From: Ruminococcus sp. Phil11
Lineage (GTDB): Bacteria > Bacillota > Clostridia > Oscillospirales > Ruminococcaceae
NCBI GenBank assembly: GCA_001940925.1
Contig: MSGZ01000041.1
Location: 43,021 to 107,020, forward strand
DNA: 64,000 nt
Direction of reading: 5' to 3'
Below, piece by piece: positions 1 to 7,029 of this stretch (within the stretch, counting starts at the first letter, position 1; the number at the start of each line of letters is the position of its first letter). The notes under the pieces were generated by a model. That model saw nothing but the letters and a program-made list of their open reading frames with translations, ran no database searches and had not been told where the DNA came from. The translations under genes and the position numbers were made by a program.

Positions 1-1
1 C

Positions 2-760
2 GGGCAGGAGCATCTCAAGACCGGCGCACTGATCGTCTATACGTCCGCTGACAGCGTGCTGCAGATTGCCGCGCATGAGGACGTCATCCCCGTGCCGGAG
101 CTGTACAAAATCTGCGAGCAGGCGCGTGAGATCATGCAGGGTGAGTATGCGGTCGGACGCATCATCGCAAGGCCGTTTATCGGCGAATATCCGAACTTTA
201 CGCGCACCGCGAACCGGCACGATTACTCCGTATCGCCGTTTGCGCCGACCATGCTTGACCGCATCATCGAATCAGGCAAGAAAGTTATATCGGTCGGCAA
301 GATCCGCGATATTTTCAACGGACAGGGCATCTCCGAGGGCTATCGCACCGTCTCCAATGACGACGGCATGGGCAAGACGCTCCGGCTGACCGCGCAGGAT
401 TTCGAGGGGCTCTGCTTCGTCAATCTGGTCGAATTTGACAGTGCCTACGGCCACCGCCGCGACATTGCGGGCTATACGCGGGCACTGAACACGTTTGACG
501 CGCAGCTTGGCGCATTGCTGCCGCAGCTCGCAGATGACGACCTGCTGATTCTGACGGCCGACCACGGCTGCGACCCGGCCGCGCACGGCACCGATCACAC
601 GCGGGAATATATCCCGGTGTTGGTGTGGGGCAAGGGTGTCAAGCCGGTTGATCTCGGCATCCGGACAGGCTTCTCGGATATCGGGCAGACCGTCTGCGAG
701 GCACTGGGCGTCCCGGCGGAAAGCTTGGCAGGTACGAGCTTTTATCGTGACATGATCTGA
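2..760 (+). CDS. deoB: Phosphopentomutase, C-terminal part (5' end outside window)
   Basis: This is the last 252 residues of phosphopentomutase, which interconverts ribose-1-phosphate/deoxyribose-1-phosphate and the 5-phosphates in nucleoside salvage. The reading frame is already open at base 2 and runs into a family-typical stretch (IVYTSADSV.QIAAHE), so the start lies upstream of the window. The metal-binding motifs of the alkaline-phosphatase fold are visible: TADHGCDP followed by GTDHTREYIPVLVWG. The end is intact (TGA at 758-760). About 130 bases with no clear terminator separate it from rimM. Confidence is high because both metal motifs are canonical. Confidence 0.95.
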   Translation, partial: GQEHLKTGALIVYTSADSVLQIAAHEDVIPVPELYKICEQAREIMQGEYAVGRIIARPFIGEYPNFTRTANRHDYSVSPFAPTMLDRIIESGKKVISVGKIRDIFNGQGISEGYRTVSNDDGMGKTLRLTAQDFEGLCFVNLVEFDSAYGHRRDIAGYTRALNTFDAQLGALLPQLADDDLLILTADHGCDPAAHGTDHTREYIPVLVWGKGVKPVDLGIRTGFSDIGQTVCEALGVPAESLAGTSFYRDMI

Positions 761-893
761 TATTTGCATATTCCGTGTATTTCAGGACGGGATTCCAAAT
801 GGCTACGGCTTTCAGACGTATGTCCCTTTGGCGAGGTTTGGAGCGGAGCTCCATTCTGAATCCGTCGAAGAAACATCTATTATTGAGGTTCCT

Positions 894-1400
894 ATGAAAA
901 AACAGTTTCTTGAGATCGGCAAGATCGTCAATATTCACGGGCTGGGCGGCGTCGTGAAGATCATGCCGTGGTGTGACAGCGCGGAGTTCCTCTGCGAATT
1001 TGAAACGCTTTACCGCGGCAAACAGCACATCCCCATGGAGATCGAGCGCGCATCCGTCCAGAAGAACATGGCACTCGTGAAATTCAAGGGCGTCGATACG
1101 CCGGAGGCCGCAAACGCGCTGCGCAACACCGTCCTTTATATGGACAGAAATGACGTCGAGCTGGATGACGACACCTTTTTTATTCAGGATCTGCAGGGAA
1201 TGCAGGTCGCCGATGCGGATTCCGGGCAGGTCTACGGCACGCTCAAAGATGTGCTGCAGACCGGCGCAAACGATGTCTATGAGGTCGAAGCACCGGACGG
1301 CCGCTTGCTGCTCGTGCCGGTGATCCCGCAGGTCGTTGTCAGCATTGACTTCGAGAGCGACCGCATTCTGATCCGTCCGCTGGAGGGGCTGTTTGACTGA
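894..1400 (+). CDS. rimM: Ribosome maturation factor RimM
   Basis: RimM binds ribosomal protein uS19 and helps mature the 30S head domain. The 168-residue length fits the family: an N-terminal RimM barrel (about residues 3-88, starting EIGKIVNIHGLGG) and a C-terminal PRC barrel (about 95-165, with DLQGMQVAD and PVIPQVV). ATG at 894 is chosen because a GAGG Shine-Dalgarno core precedes it; the frame is open upstream to a TTG but those residues do not look like RimM. Its TGA shares a base with the trmD ATG (TGATG), so the two are translationally coupled, as in many bacteria. Confidence 0.95.
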   Translation: MKKQFLEIGKIVNIHGLGGVVKIMPWCDSAEFLCEFETLYRGKQHIPMEIERASVQKNMALVKFKGVDTPEAANALRNTVLYMDRNDVELDDDTFFIQDLQGMQVADADSGQVYGTLKDVLQTGANDVYEVEAPDGRLLLVPVIPQVVVSIDFESDRILIRPLEGLFD

Positions 1401-2095
1401 TGCTGATCGAGATCGCAACGCTGTTTCCGGAAATGTGTGAGGCTGTGCTCTCCGCGAGCATCTTAGGCAGAGCGCGCGCAAAGGGCGCGATCACCGTCCG
1501 CTGTCACCAGATCCGCGACTATACCACAGATAAGCACAACCGCGTGGACGATTCGCCGTTCGGCGGCGGCGTGGGCATGGTGATGCAGGCGCAGCCGGTC
1601 TTTGACTGCTGGAACGCCGTGCGGGAACAGACCGACCTGCCGATGCACACGGTCTATCTTTCCCCGAAGGGAAAAACGCTGACGCAGCAGCGCGTCCGCG
1701 AGCTGGCGGAGATGCCGCGGCTGTTTCTGCTCTGCGGCCATTATGAGGGCATTGACCAGCGCGTGCTGGACCGTATCGTCGATGAGGAGATCTCGATCGG
1801 CGATTATGTTGTGACCGGCGGCGAGCTGCCCGCACTCGTGCTGACGGACGCCGTCGCGCGCATGTGCGAGAACGTGCTCCCCTCTCCGGATGCCTACACC
1901 GAGGAGAGCCATTTCAGCGGCCTGCTGGAATACCCGCAGTATACCAGACCGGAGACATGGGAGGGAGAAACCGTCCCGGCGGTGCTGTTGAGCGGACATC
2001 ACAAAAATATTGCCGCATGGCGCGCAGAACAAAGTCAGGCGATCACCAAAGAACGCCGTCCGGACCTCTGGGAAAAGTGGAACGCATCGAAATAA
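1400..2095 (+). CDS. trmD: tRNA (guanine-N1-)-methyltransferase TrmD
   Basis: TrmD methylates G37 of tRNAs next to the anticodon, using SAM, and prevents +1 frameshifting. At 231 residues it is of usual length. The SPOUT trefoil-knot segment is clear around residues 110-155: LLCGHYEGIDQRV, then EISIGDYVVTGGELPALV. N-terminal LIEIATLFPEM and DDSPFGGGVGMVM are also family hallmarks. It starts on the last base of the rimM stop codon, so it is coupled to rimM. The usual ribosomal neighbours rpsP and rplS are not seen here. Confidence 0.96.
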   Translation: MLIEIATLFPEMCEAVLSASILGRARAKGAITVRCHQIRDYTTDKHNRVDDSPFGGGVGMVMQAQPVFDCWNAVREQTDLPMHTVYLSPKGKTLTQQRVRELAEMPRLFLLCGHYEGIDQRVLDRIVDEEISIGDYVVTGGELPALVLTDAVARMCENVLPSPDAYTEESHFSGLLEYPQYTRPETWEGETVPAVLLSGHHKNIAAWRAEQSQAITKERRPDLWEKWNASK

Positions 2096-2112
2096 GCATA
2101 TCTGTTGTGACA

Positions 2113-2134
2113 TTCAACAAAATGTTTTGTTGAA
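2113..2134. repeat. Perfect 10-bp inverted repeat after trmD
   Basis: TTCAACAAAA and TTTTGTTGAA flank a 2-base centre 18 bases after the trmD stop. It could act as a weak terminator or mRNA end stabiliser for rimM-trmD, but there is no T-run behind it. The rest of 2135-2279 holds no gene that I can see. Confidence 0.5.
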
Positions 2135-2279
2135 AACTAGCCACATGAACAAAGCTTTTCAACACAGTTTCAACAATTCCTTTTCGTGAATATGCCCAAA
2201 CCAAGAGCTTCACGCTGATTATGAATGTAGCATAGGGGAGAAATTTGCCCCTCTGTACTGTTTTTGTGTAGAAAAGAGA

Positions 2280-2308
2280 TTGACGAAACGGAAAAAAAAC
2301 AGTATAAT
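2280..2308 (+). promoter_or_regulatory. Sigma-A promoter for the leader RNA/HPr gene
   Basis: TTGACG (2280-2285), a 17-base spacer, then TATAAT (2303-2308). Near-consensus. Transcription would start near 2315, which is the 5' end of the terminal helix of the RNA described next. Confidence 0.8.
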
Positions 2309-2314
2309 GAGAGC

Positions 2315-2520
2315 GTGGTTCCGTAAGAATCGGAAGCTGCCGGGATTTGAAACGAATGTTCGGCGCTATACGGTGGGTATATTTTGGAAGGGGTTTACAA
2401 AATGTATTTGCATGGCTGGTCAGGCAGAATCGTGCACGCAGCCGTAGCGCGCTCTTAAATTGCAGCTTGCGTCCTTTGCGAATTTGATTCCGCGTATTGC
2501 GGCGCAGGAGGACGGAACAC
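2315..2520 (+). ncRNA. Structured leader RNA or small ncRNA ahead of HPr, class unknown
   Basis: About 206 bases between a strong promoter and the HPr gene contain no ORF but fold into nested helices by eye. P1: GTGGTTCCGT (2315-2324) with ACGGAACAC (2512-2520), one bulge. P2: 2336-2342 with 2500-2505, one bulged U. P3: GGATTTGAA (2343-2351) with the segment ending at 2491, including mismatches and G-U pairs. P4: GCGCTA/CGGT (2363-2374) with GCCGTAGCGC (2441-2450), with a 2-base bulge. P5: 10 bp, 2377-2386 with 2398-2407, closing an 11-base loop. The 5' end predicted from the promoter coincides with P1, as in free-standing ncRNAs. The rod shape with a large asymmetric internal loop recalls 6S RNA; other clostridial structured RNAs are possible. 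I do not recognise a riboswitch core. Confidence 0.55.
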
Positions 2521-2572
2521 ATATCCGATTGTCCGCAATTTGGGTTACGAAATCTTAAAGGAGAGAAAGTTT

Positions 2573-2845
2573 ATGTGTATCAAAGATGTCATGGTTCAGA
2601 ATCAGGTAGGTCTGCACGCTCGTCCGGCAACATTCTTCATCCAGAAGGCAAATGAGTTCCGCTCTGCAATCTGGATCGAGAAGGAAGAGCGCCGCGTGAA
2701 CGCGAAGTCCCTGCTGGGTATCCTTTCGCTGGGTATCGTGGGCGGCACAGCAATCCGCATTATCGCAGACGGCACCGATGAAGAGCAGGCTGTCGCGTCT
2801 CTGGTTGAGCTGGTTGACAGCGGTTTCAGCGACGAGAGCCGCTGA
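2573..2845 (+). CDS. ptsH: HPr family phosphocarrier protein
   Basis: HPr relays phosphate from EI to EIIA in the sugar phosphotransferase system; in Firmicutes its serine form is also a CcpA co-regulator. The 90-residue product carries both phosphorylation sites: the histidine in NQVGLHARPAT (His-15 region) and the serine in VNAKSLLGILSLGI (Ser-46 region). ATG at 2573 follows TTAAAGGAGAG at good spacing; an in-frame TTG at 2540 has no support. The gene sits alone behind the structured leader, and no EI or EII gene is in the window. It could therefore serve mainly as a regulatory HPr/Crh-like protein, although the active histidine is retained. Confidence 0.9.
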   Translation: MCIKDVMVQNQVGLHARPATFFIQKANEFRSAIWIEKEERRVNAKSLLGILSLGIVGGTAIRIIADGTDEEQAVASLVELVDSGFSDESR

Positions 2846-2933
2846 TCGCATCTGATATAAAGTGCAGCCCTGTTCAGGGCTCTGCGTACAGGGCAGCGCA
2901 CCTGACAAAGCTGCTTGAGAACTGAAAGAGAAA

Positions 2934-2963
2934 GGGCGTTTCACGCGAAACGCCCTCTTTTTT
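2934..2963. terminator. Bidirectional terminator between HPr gene and spoIVB
   Basis: GGGCGTTTC, loop ACGC, GAAACGCCC, followed by TCTTTTTT. It ends HPr transcription and sits against the convergent spoIVB stop codon (2964-2966). Confidence 0.85.
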
Positions 2964-4181
2964 CTATCCGGACGGCGCATCCGCAAAGGCCGCGGTCTGC
3001 ACATACATGTGCTCCGCAAGGATGCCGTAGCCTCTGGTCGGGTCGCGCACGAACACATGCGTCACTGCACCGACCAGCCGTCCGTGCTGCACGATCGGGC
3101 TGCCGCTCATGCCCTGCACGATGCCGCCGGTCAGCTCCAGCAGCGCGGGGTCGGTCACATGGATCACGAGATCGCGCTGGGCATTGTCGTCGCTGCGGAT
3201 CTCCTCAATCTCCACGGCAAAGGGACGCGGCGCATCGCCGTCAACCGTCGTGTAGATCTCGGCTTCCCCGCGGGTGATATCCTGCCGGAAGCCGATCGGC
3301 AGGCGCGCTTTCTGCTTCGGGAGCTTCTTCATCAGACCGAATACGCCGCTCGGCGTATTGGCCAGCAGCGTGCCGATGCTCCCGCCCGTCTCGAATCTGC
3401 CGCGCAGCTCGCCGGGCTTGCCCGCACTGCCGGAGACAACGTCGTTCACGGTGACGGAGATCACATCGCCGGAGGCCAGCGGGATCTGCTCGCCTGTATC
3501 CGGGTCGCAGACGGCATGACCGAGCCCCGCAAAGCGGATCTGCCCCGACGGCGCACGCATGTAGTACGTCACCGTACCGATGCCCGCCGTGCTGTCCCGC
3601 ACCCATGCGCCGGTCTGCCAGCGTTTCGTCATCTCCGAGAAAACCGGCGTGACGGGAACCGTATGCAGCTCGTCGCCGCGGATCAGCGTCACCTCGACCG
3701 CCGCGCCGTCCGAGCCGGAGACTGCCGCCTGCAGGTCCGCATTGCTGCCTATTTTTTCCCCGTTGACCGCCTGTATCACATCCCCGACGCGGATGCCTGC
3801 CTCGGCAGCGGGACAGGGCTCGCCCTCGACGCCGGGTACACCGGTCAGAGAAACGACCATAACGCCCGCCATCAGCATTTTGATGCCGAACGGCTCCCCG
3901 CCGACATAAACATCCGCAGGGCTGACGGTCGTCAGGGAAACGGTCTTGACCGGGATCATCCCGAACAGCCGGAGCTCCGCCTCCTGCACCTGCGGCACCG
4001 AGGGCGATGTGCTCCGCAGCGTGACCGGCAGCAGCGTCTGAATGCTCAGCGGCCGGTCGGTCTCCGTATAATAGTGATCGGGCAGGCCGAGCGCATAATG
4101 CTGCACGGCACCGCCCAGCCCGATGCCCAGCGCAGCCGCCGCGGTACAAAGCCGCATGATCCATTTCTGTGTAATTTTCAT
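2964..4181 (-). CDS. spoIVB: SpoIVB-type serine protease (S55)
   Basis: SpoIVB is made in the forespore late in engulfment and signals across the membranes to trigger pro-sigma-K processing. The 405-residue protein has an N-terminal membrane anchor/signal (about residues 8-30), a PDZ domain (about 95-180, with AAEAGIRVGDVIQAVNG), and the S55 catalytic region: histidine 222 in GLGHAVCDP and the nucleophile near residue 359 in GMSGSPIV. ATG at 4181 is preceded by AAAGGTG. In Bacillus and Clostridium spoIVB usually lies directly upstream of spo0A in the same direction; here the two are neighbours but divergent. A sigma-G-like promoter lies about 60 bases upstream. Confidence 0.92.
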   Translation of the reverse strand: MKITQKWIMRLCTAAAALGIGLGGAVQHYALGLPDHYYTETDRPLSIQTLLPVTLRSTSPSVPQVQEAELRLFGMIPVKTVSLTTVSPADVYVGGEPFGIKMLMAGVMVVSLTGVPGVEGEPCPAAEAGIRVGDVIQAVNGEKIGSNADLQAAVSGSDGAAVEVTLIRGDELHTVPVTPVFSEMTKRWQTGAWVRDSTAGIGTVTYYMRAPSGQIRFAGLGHAVCDPDTGEQIPLASGDVISVTVNDVVSGSAGKPGELRGRFETGGSIGTLLANTPSGVFGLMKKLPKQKARLPIGFRQDITRGEAEIYTTVDGDAPRPFAVEIEEIRSDDNAQRDLVIHVTDPALLELTGGIVQGMSGSPIVQHGRLVGAVTHVFVRDPTRGYGILAEHMYVQTAAFADAPSG

Positions 4182-4243
4182 CTGTACGTCACCTTTCTGT
4201 GCGGGCAGTACCCGCTTCCGAACTTTTTGCTCCCGCACAGTGC

Positions 4244-4274
4244 TAGTATGGACAGAAACGGCGCGTACCAATCA
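4244..4274 (-). promoter_or_regulatory. Candidate sigma-G promoter of spoIVB
   Basis: Read on the minus strand: TGATTG (4274-4269), 18 bases, CATACTA (4250-4244). CATACTA matches the known sigma-G -10 consensus and TGATTG matches four of six -35 bases. It lies 62 bases upstream of the spoIVB ATG. Assignment rests on motif match only. Confidence 0.45.
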
Positions 4275-4394
4275 GCAAATTTGCTGACAGATTCTCCGGC
4301 ATATTCTGACATATTTTTGTTTCTGTATATCTTTATTATCTGCGCATTCGTATAAAAAATGCGTCTGCCAAAACACGACAGCACATCTGCTTTC

Positions 4395-4504
4395 TCGACA
4401 AAAGCCCGCCGATTCCGGCACGGCAGCAATTTCAGATATAGTAATAATAACGTATACACGTATTTTTCATCATGTTTCGCAGATTATTCCCTCTCTCGAC
4501 AGAA
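4395..4504 (-). promoter_or_regulatory. Two 0A-box-like sites upstream of spo0A
   Basis: CTCGACA occurs at 4394-4400 and 4495-4501. On the minus strand each reads TGTCGAG, one mismatch from the 0A box TGTCGAA bound by Spo0A~P. They lie in the spo0A/spoIVB intergenic region, about 30 to 135 bases upstream of the spo0A -35 element, a sensible place for autoregulation. Confidence 0.4.
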
Positions 4505-4531
4505 TCAGGCTTTCTTCGTGATTCTTCGCTC

Positions 4532-4560
4532 TTGCATTTTGTTCCCCGGTGTGCTAAAAT
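4532..4560 (+). promoter_or_regulatory. Sigma-A promoter of spo0A
   Basis: TTGCAT (4532-4537), 17-base spacer, TAAAAT (4555-4560), 30 bases before the spo0A ATG, which gives a short leader containing an AAAAGGAGGT ribosome-binding site. Confidence 0.65.
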
Positions 4561-4589
4561 GGAAACATAACGCAAAAGGAGGTAGAACC

Positions 4590-5345
4590 ATGCAAAAGCA
4601 AGTCAAGGTTCTCATCGGTGACGACACGGCGGAGTACGGTGTATCCTGCGCCAGTGTCCTGCGCGCACAGGGAATGTACGCATATACAAGACCGAAAAAC
4701 GGAAATACCGTTCTGGAGTCGATCCGCAATGATACGCCGGATGTGGTCGTGGTAGACGCCGTTCTGCCGCATATGGATGCCATTGAGCTGATGAAAAAAA
4801 CGAATGCCGCAGGCGGAAAGCGTCCGGCATTCATCGTCACATCGTCGTATGACAACAGCTTTGTCGAGCAGCAGGTCATGCAGAACGGCGCGGCCTACTT
4901 CATGCTGAAGCCGTTTGACCTGAACGTCCTCGGCGAGCGCATCTCCCTGCTGACGAACAAGCAGCCGCTCGGCGCATTCACAAACCGCGCCGGACAGGAT
5001 CTGGCAATCACGATCACGGATATCATCCACCAGCTCGGCGTTCCGGCGCATATCAAGGGCTATCATTATCTGCGCTGTGCGATCGTCAGCGCGTATCACG
5101 AGCCGGAGCTGCTCGACAGCGTCACCCGGCAGCTGTATCCGCGGGTCGCGGAGCAGTTCTCGACAACGCCGTCCCGCGTGGAGCGCGCGATCCGCCACGC
5201 GATCGAGATCGCATGGGACAGAGGCAATCTCGATACGCTCAATTCCTTTTTCGGCTATACGGTGAACACCTGCAAGGGCAAGCCGACCAACTCGGAGTTT
5301 ATCGCGCTCATCACGGACAAGCTCCGCCTGCAGCACCAGCAATAA
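4590..5345 (+). CDS. spo0A: Sporulation master response regulator Spo0A
   Basis: Spo0A integrates phosphorelay or kinase input and directs entry into sporulation. The 251-residue protein has a receiver domain (1-120) with acidic pair Asp11/Asp12, phospho-acceptor Asp56 (VVVVDAVLP), a Thr-Ser pair near 84-86 and Lys107 (KPFD). The DNA-binding domain (about 145-251) matches the family closely: [30 protein letters not shown] and [15 protein letters not shown] at 4590 has AAAAGGAGGT ahead of it; no other start in frame is supported. All receiver catalytic residues are kept, so it should be phosphorylatable. It is divergent from spoIVB instead of downstream of it. Confidence 0.96.
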   Translation: MQKQVKVLIGDDTAEYGVSCASVLRAQGMYAYTRPKNGNTVLESIRNDTPDVVVVDAVLPHMDAIELMKKTNAAGGKRPAFIVTSSYDNSFVEQQVMQNGAAYFMLKPFDLNVLGERISLLTNKQPLGAFTNRAGQDLAITITDIIHQLGVPAHIKGYHYLRCAIVSAYHEPELLDSVTRQLYPRVAEQFSTTPSRVERAIRHAIEIAWDRGNLDTLNSFFGYTVNTCKGKPTNSEFIALITDKLRLQHQQ

Positions 5346-5386
5346 TGTTATCAACCGCAAATGTGCGGAAAACGGAGGTAAAAATT

Positions 5387-5893
5387 ATGGCACTGAAACA
5401 AATCAATCCGGAACAGCTCGGCTTCAACCCGTTTGAAGCGATCGGCAAACAGTGGTTCCTGCTGACCGCCGGCAACCGGCTGACCGGCTGGAACACGATG
5501 ACCTGCTCGTGGGGCGCGGCGGGCGTCCTGTGGAACAAGCCGTCCGTCACCTGCTACGTGCGCCGTTCCCGGTATACGCTGGGATTCATGGAGCAGCAGG
5601 ACATGTTCACGCTGTCGTTCCTCGGGGACGAGCACCGCAAGGCACTGGCGTTCTGCGGCTCGCACTCCGGCAGGGACTGCGACAAGGCAGCGGAGAGCGG
5701 CCTGCATCCGGTGGAGCTGGACGGTGCCGTCACCTTTGAGGAGGCAAAGCTTGTGCTGGTCTGCAAAAAGCGTTATGCCGCAGACATGGACATCGCGGAT
5801 ATCCCGGAGGACGCAAAAGCCAGCTTCTACGGCGATAACGATGCGCACCGCCTGTACATCGGCGAGATCGTCGCCTGCTATCAGCAGGACTGA
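5387..5893 (+). CDS. Flavin reductase-like (flavoredoxin) protein
   Basis: The 168-residue product fits the FMN-binding split-barrel flavin reductase-like family, small cytoplasmic flavoproteins passing electrons to or from other redox partners. Family features seen: NTMTCSWGAAGVLWNKPSV near residues 35-55, the RYTLGFMEQQDMFTLSF strand and a terminal IGEIVACY. ATG at 5387 has GGAGGT 7 bases upstream. It follows spo0A by 41 bases with no terminator between, so it may be read from the spo0A promoter; it ends in its own strong terminator. Substrate unknown. Confidence 0.8.
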   Translation: MALKQINPEQLGFNPFEAIGKQWFLLTAGNRLTGWNTMTCSWGAAGVLWNKPSVTCYVRRSRYTLGFMEQQDMFTLSFLGDEHRKALAFCGSHSGRDCDKAAESGLHPVELDGAVTFEEAKLVLVCKKRYAADMDIADIPEDAKASFYGDNDAHRLYIGEIVACYQQD

Positions 5894-5900
5894 AACAGAC

Positions 5901-5943
5901 AATCCCCGGAGCTTGCCGGAAGGCAGGCTTCGGGGATTTTTTC
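5901..5943 (+). terminator. Intrinsic terminator after the flavoredoxin gene
   Basis: AATCCCCGGAGCTTGCC pairs with GGCAGGCTTCGGGGATT across a GGAA loop (two mismatches), followed by TTTTCTT. Confidence 0.85.
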
Positions 5944-6098
5944 TTGTATACAATCGCCGGGCGCAGGGCGCAATATCGTCTGTATGCCGTTTCAAGTTGT
6001 GGATATTTGAGCTTCCCGGCGCGATGATGAGGTCATCTTCCGGGCGGCATCACTGTTCACTTTTCATTATTCGTCATTCACGCTTCACTGAATCATAC

Positions 6099-6133
6099 AA
6101 AAAGGACGCCGACTGTTACGCCAGCGTCCTTTT
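6099..6133. terminator. Dispersed terminator repeat T, copy 1
   Basis: AAAAAGGACGC and GCGTCCTTTT flank a 14-base loop. The same hairpin with the same flank (ATACAAAAAGGACGCCGA) recurs at 37841-37876 and 52868-52902. Bidirectional by shape (A-run on one side, T-run on the other). The stretch 5944-6098 holds no recognisable gene. Confidence 0.75.
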
Positions 6134-6156
6134 GTTTCAATTTCAGTGATTCCTTC

Positions 6157-6320
6157 GGCGTGCTTCAGCACTGGGAGCAGTGACCTAACAGAAGCCGCGT
6201 CTAGCGGCGTGTACCGCGAAAAATGGGAGCGGTTCGCTATCCGCCCCCGGAGGGAAATGCCAGCGCGGGCTCCGCGCCCCCGGAGGGAATCGCCAGCGGG
6301 TGCTGCACGCCCGCTGGCAC
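6157..6320 (+). repeat. Dispersed GC-rich repeat A, copy 1
   Basis: Shares long blocks with copies at 11540-11694, 13960-14070 (inverted) and 52931-53053. Common blocks in order: GCTTCAGCACTGGGAGCA, AGAAGCCGC...GCGGCGTG (hairpin), ATGGGAGCG.TTCGCT, CCCCGGAGGGAAATGCCAGC. The last block is repeated once in this copy as CCCCGGAGGGAATCGCCAGCG. It begins 23 bases after terminator repeat T, and the same T-A order is seen at 52868-53053. No ORF with a ribosome-binding site is present. Confidence 0.75.
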
Positions 6321-6379
6321 GTTTCGGCAAGATTCGCATAAGATAAAGCGATCCGGGAACGGAAATCCACGAACAGGAA

Positions 6380-6960
6380 GTGATCTCCCTGAAACAGATT
6401 ACATTGCTCACCGCGGGCGGCGACCTGCGGCAGATCACGGCAGCCAAGCGGCTCGCGGCGCACCACAGCGTCAGCATGACCGGCTTTGACCGCTTCGGTG
6501 CGCTGCCCGCGGACATCACCGCCGCAGACCTCTCTGCCATGCCGCCGCAGTCCCTTGACGCGCTGCTCCTGCCGATGCCGGTCACGCAGGACGGCCTGTT
6601 TCTTTTTACGCCGTTTTCCGGCAGCGCGATCCGTCTGGCGTCGCTGCTGCCGCTGGTCAGAGCGGGCGGCACCGTGTTCGGCGGCCGATTCCGCGAGAGC
6701 GAACGCCGCATGATCGAGTCCGCGGGGCTCCGCGCCGCCGATTACGCAGAGCAGGAGACCTTTGCGCTCCGCAACGCCGTCCCGACCGCAGAGGGCGCGA
6801 TCCAGATCATCATGCAGGAGCTGCCGGTCGTACTGCAGGGGCTCCCCTGCCTTATTCTCGGTGCGGGACGGGTCAGCCGTGCTTTGCAGCAGCGGCTCCG
6901 TGCGCTCGGCGCAGAGGTGACCGTCGCAGCCCGGCGGTGTGCTGACCTTGCGCGGAGGGA
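6380..6960 (+). pseudogene. dpaA: Dipicolinate synthase subunit A, 3'-truncated
   Basis: Residues 1 to about 193 match DpaA (SpoVFA), which with DpaB makes dipicolinic acid in the mother cell for the spore core. Seen: the N-terminal GGDLRQ motif (13-18) and the Rossmann turn ILGAGRVSRALQQRLRALGAEVTVAARR (159-186). Homology stops at ARREGG; after about 20 unrelated residues the frame merely runs antisense through the neighbouring gene. The usual second half (about 100 residues with the catalytic/NAD region) is missing, and no dpaB follows. The start is a GTG at 6380 with only a weak GGAAG ahead. A deletion or a cassette insertion at about 6960 is the likely cause. Function is probably lost unless another copy exists. 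Confidence 0.7.
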
Positions 6961-6992
6961 AGGCGGGGAAGGGAAACCGGTCTTATATAAAG

Positions 6993-7019
6993 AAAAACCC
7001 CCGCATATGAATGCGAGGG
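6993..7019 (-). terminator. Terminator of the 7030-8190 gene
   Basis: On the minus strand CCCTCGCAT and ATGCGGGGG pair over 9 bp around a 4-base loop, followed by TTTTTC. It lies just beyond the minus-strand stop codon. Confidence 0.75.
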
Positions 7020-7029
7020 CGATCATCTT

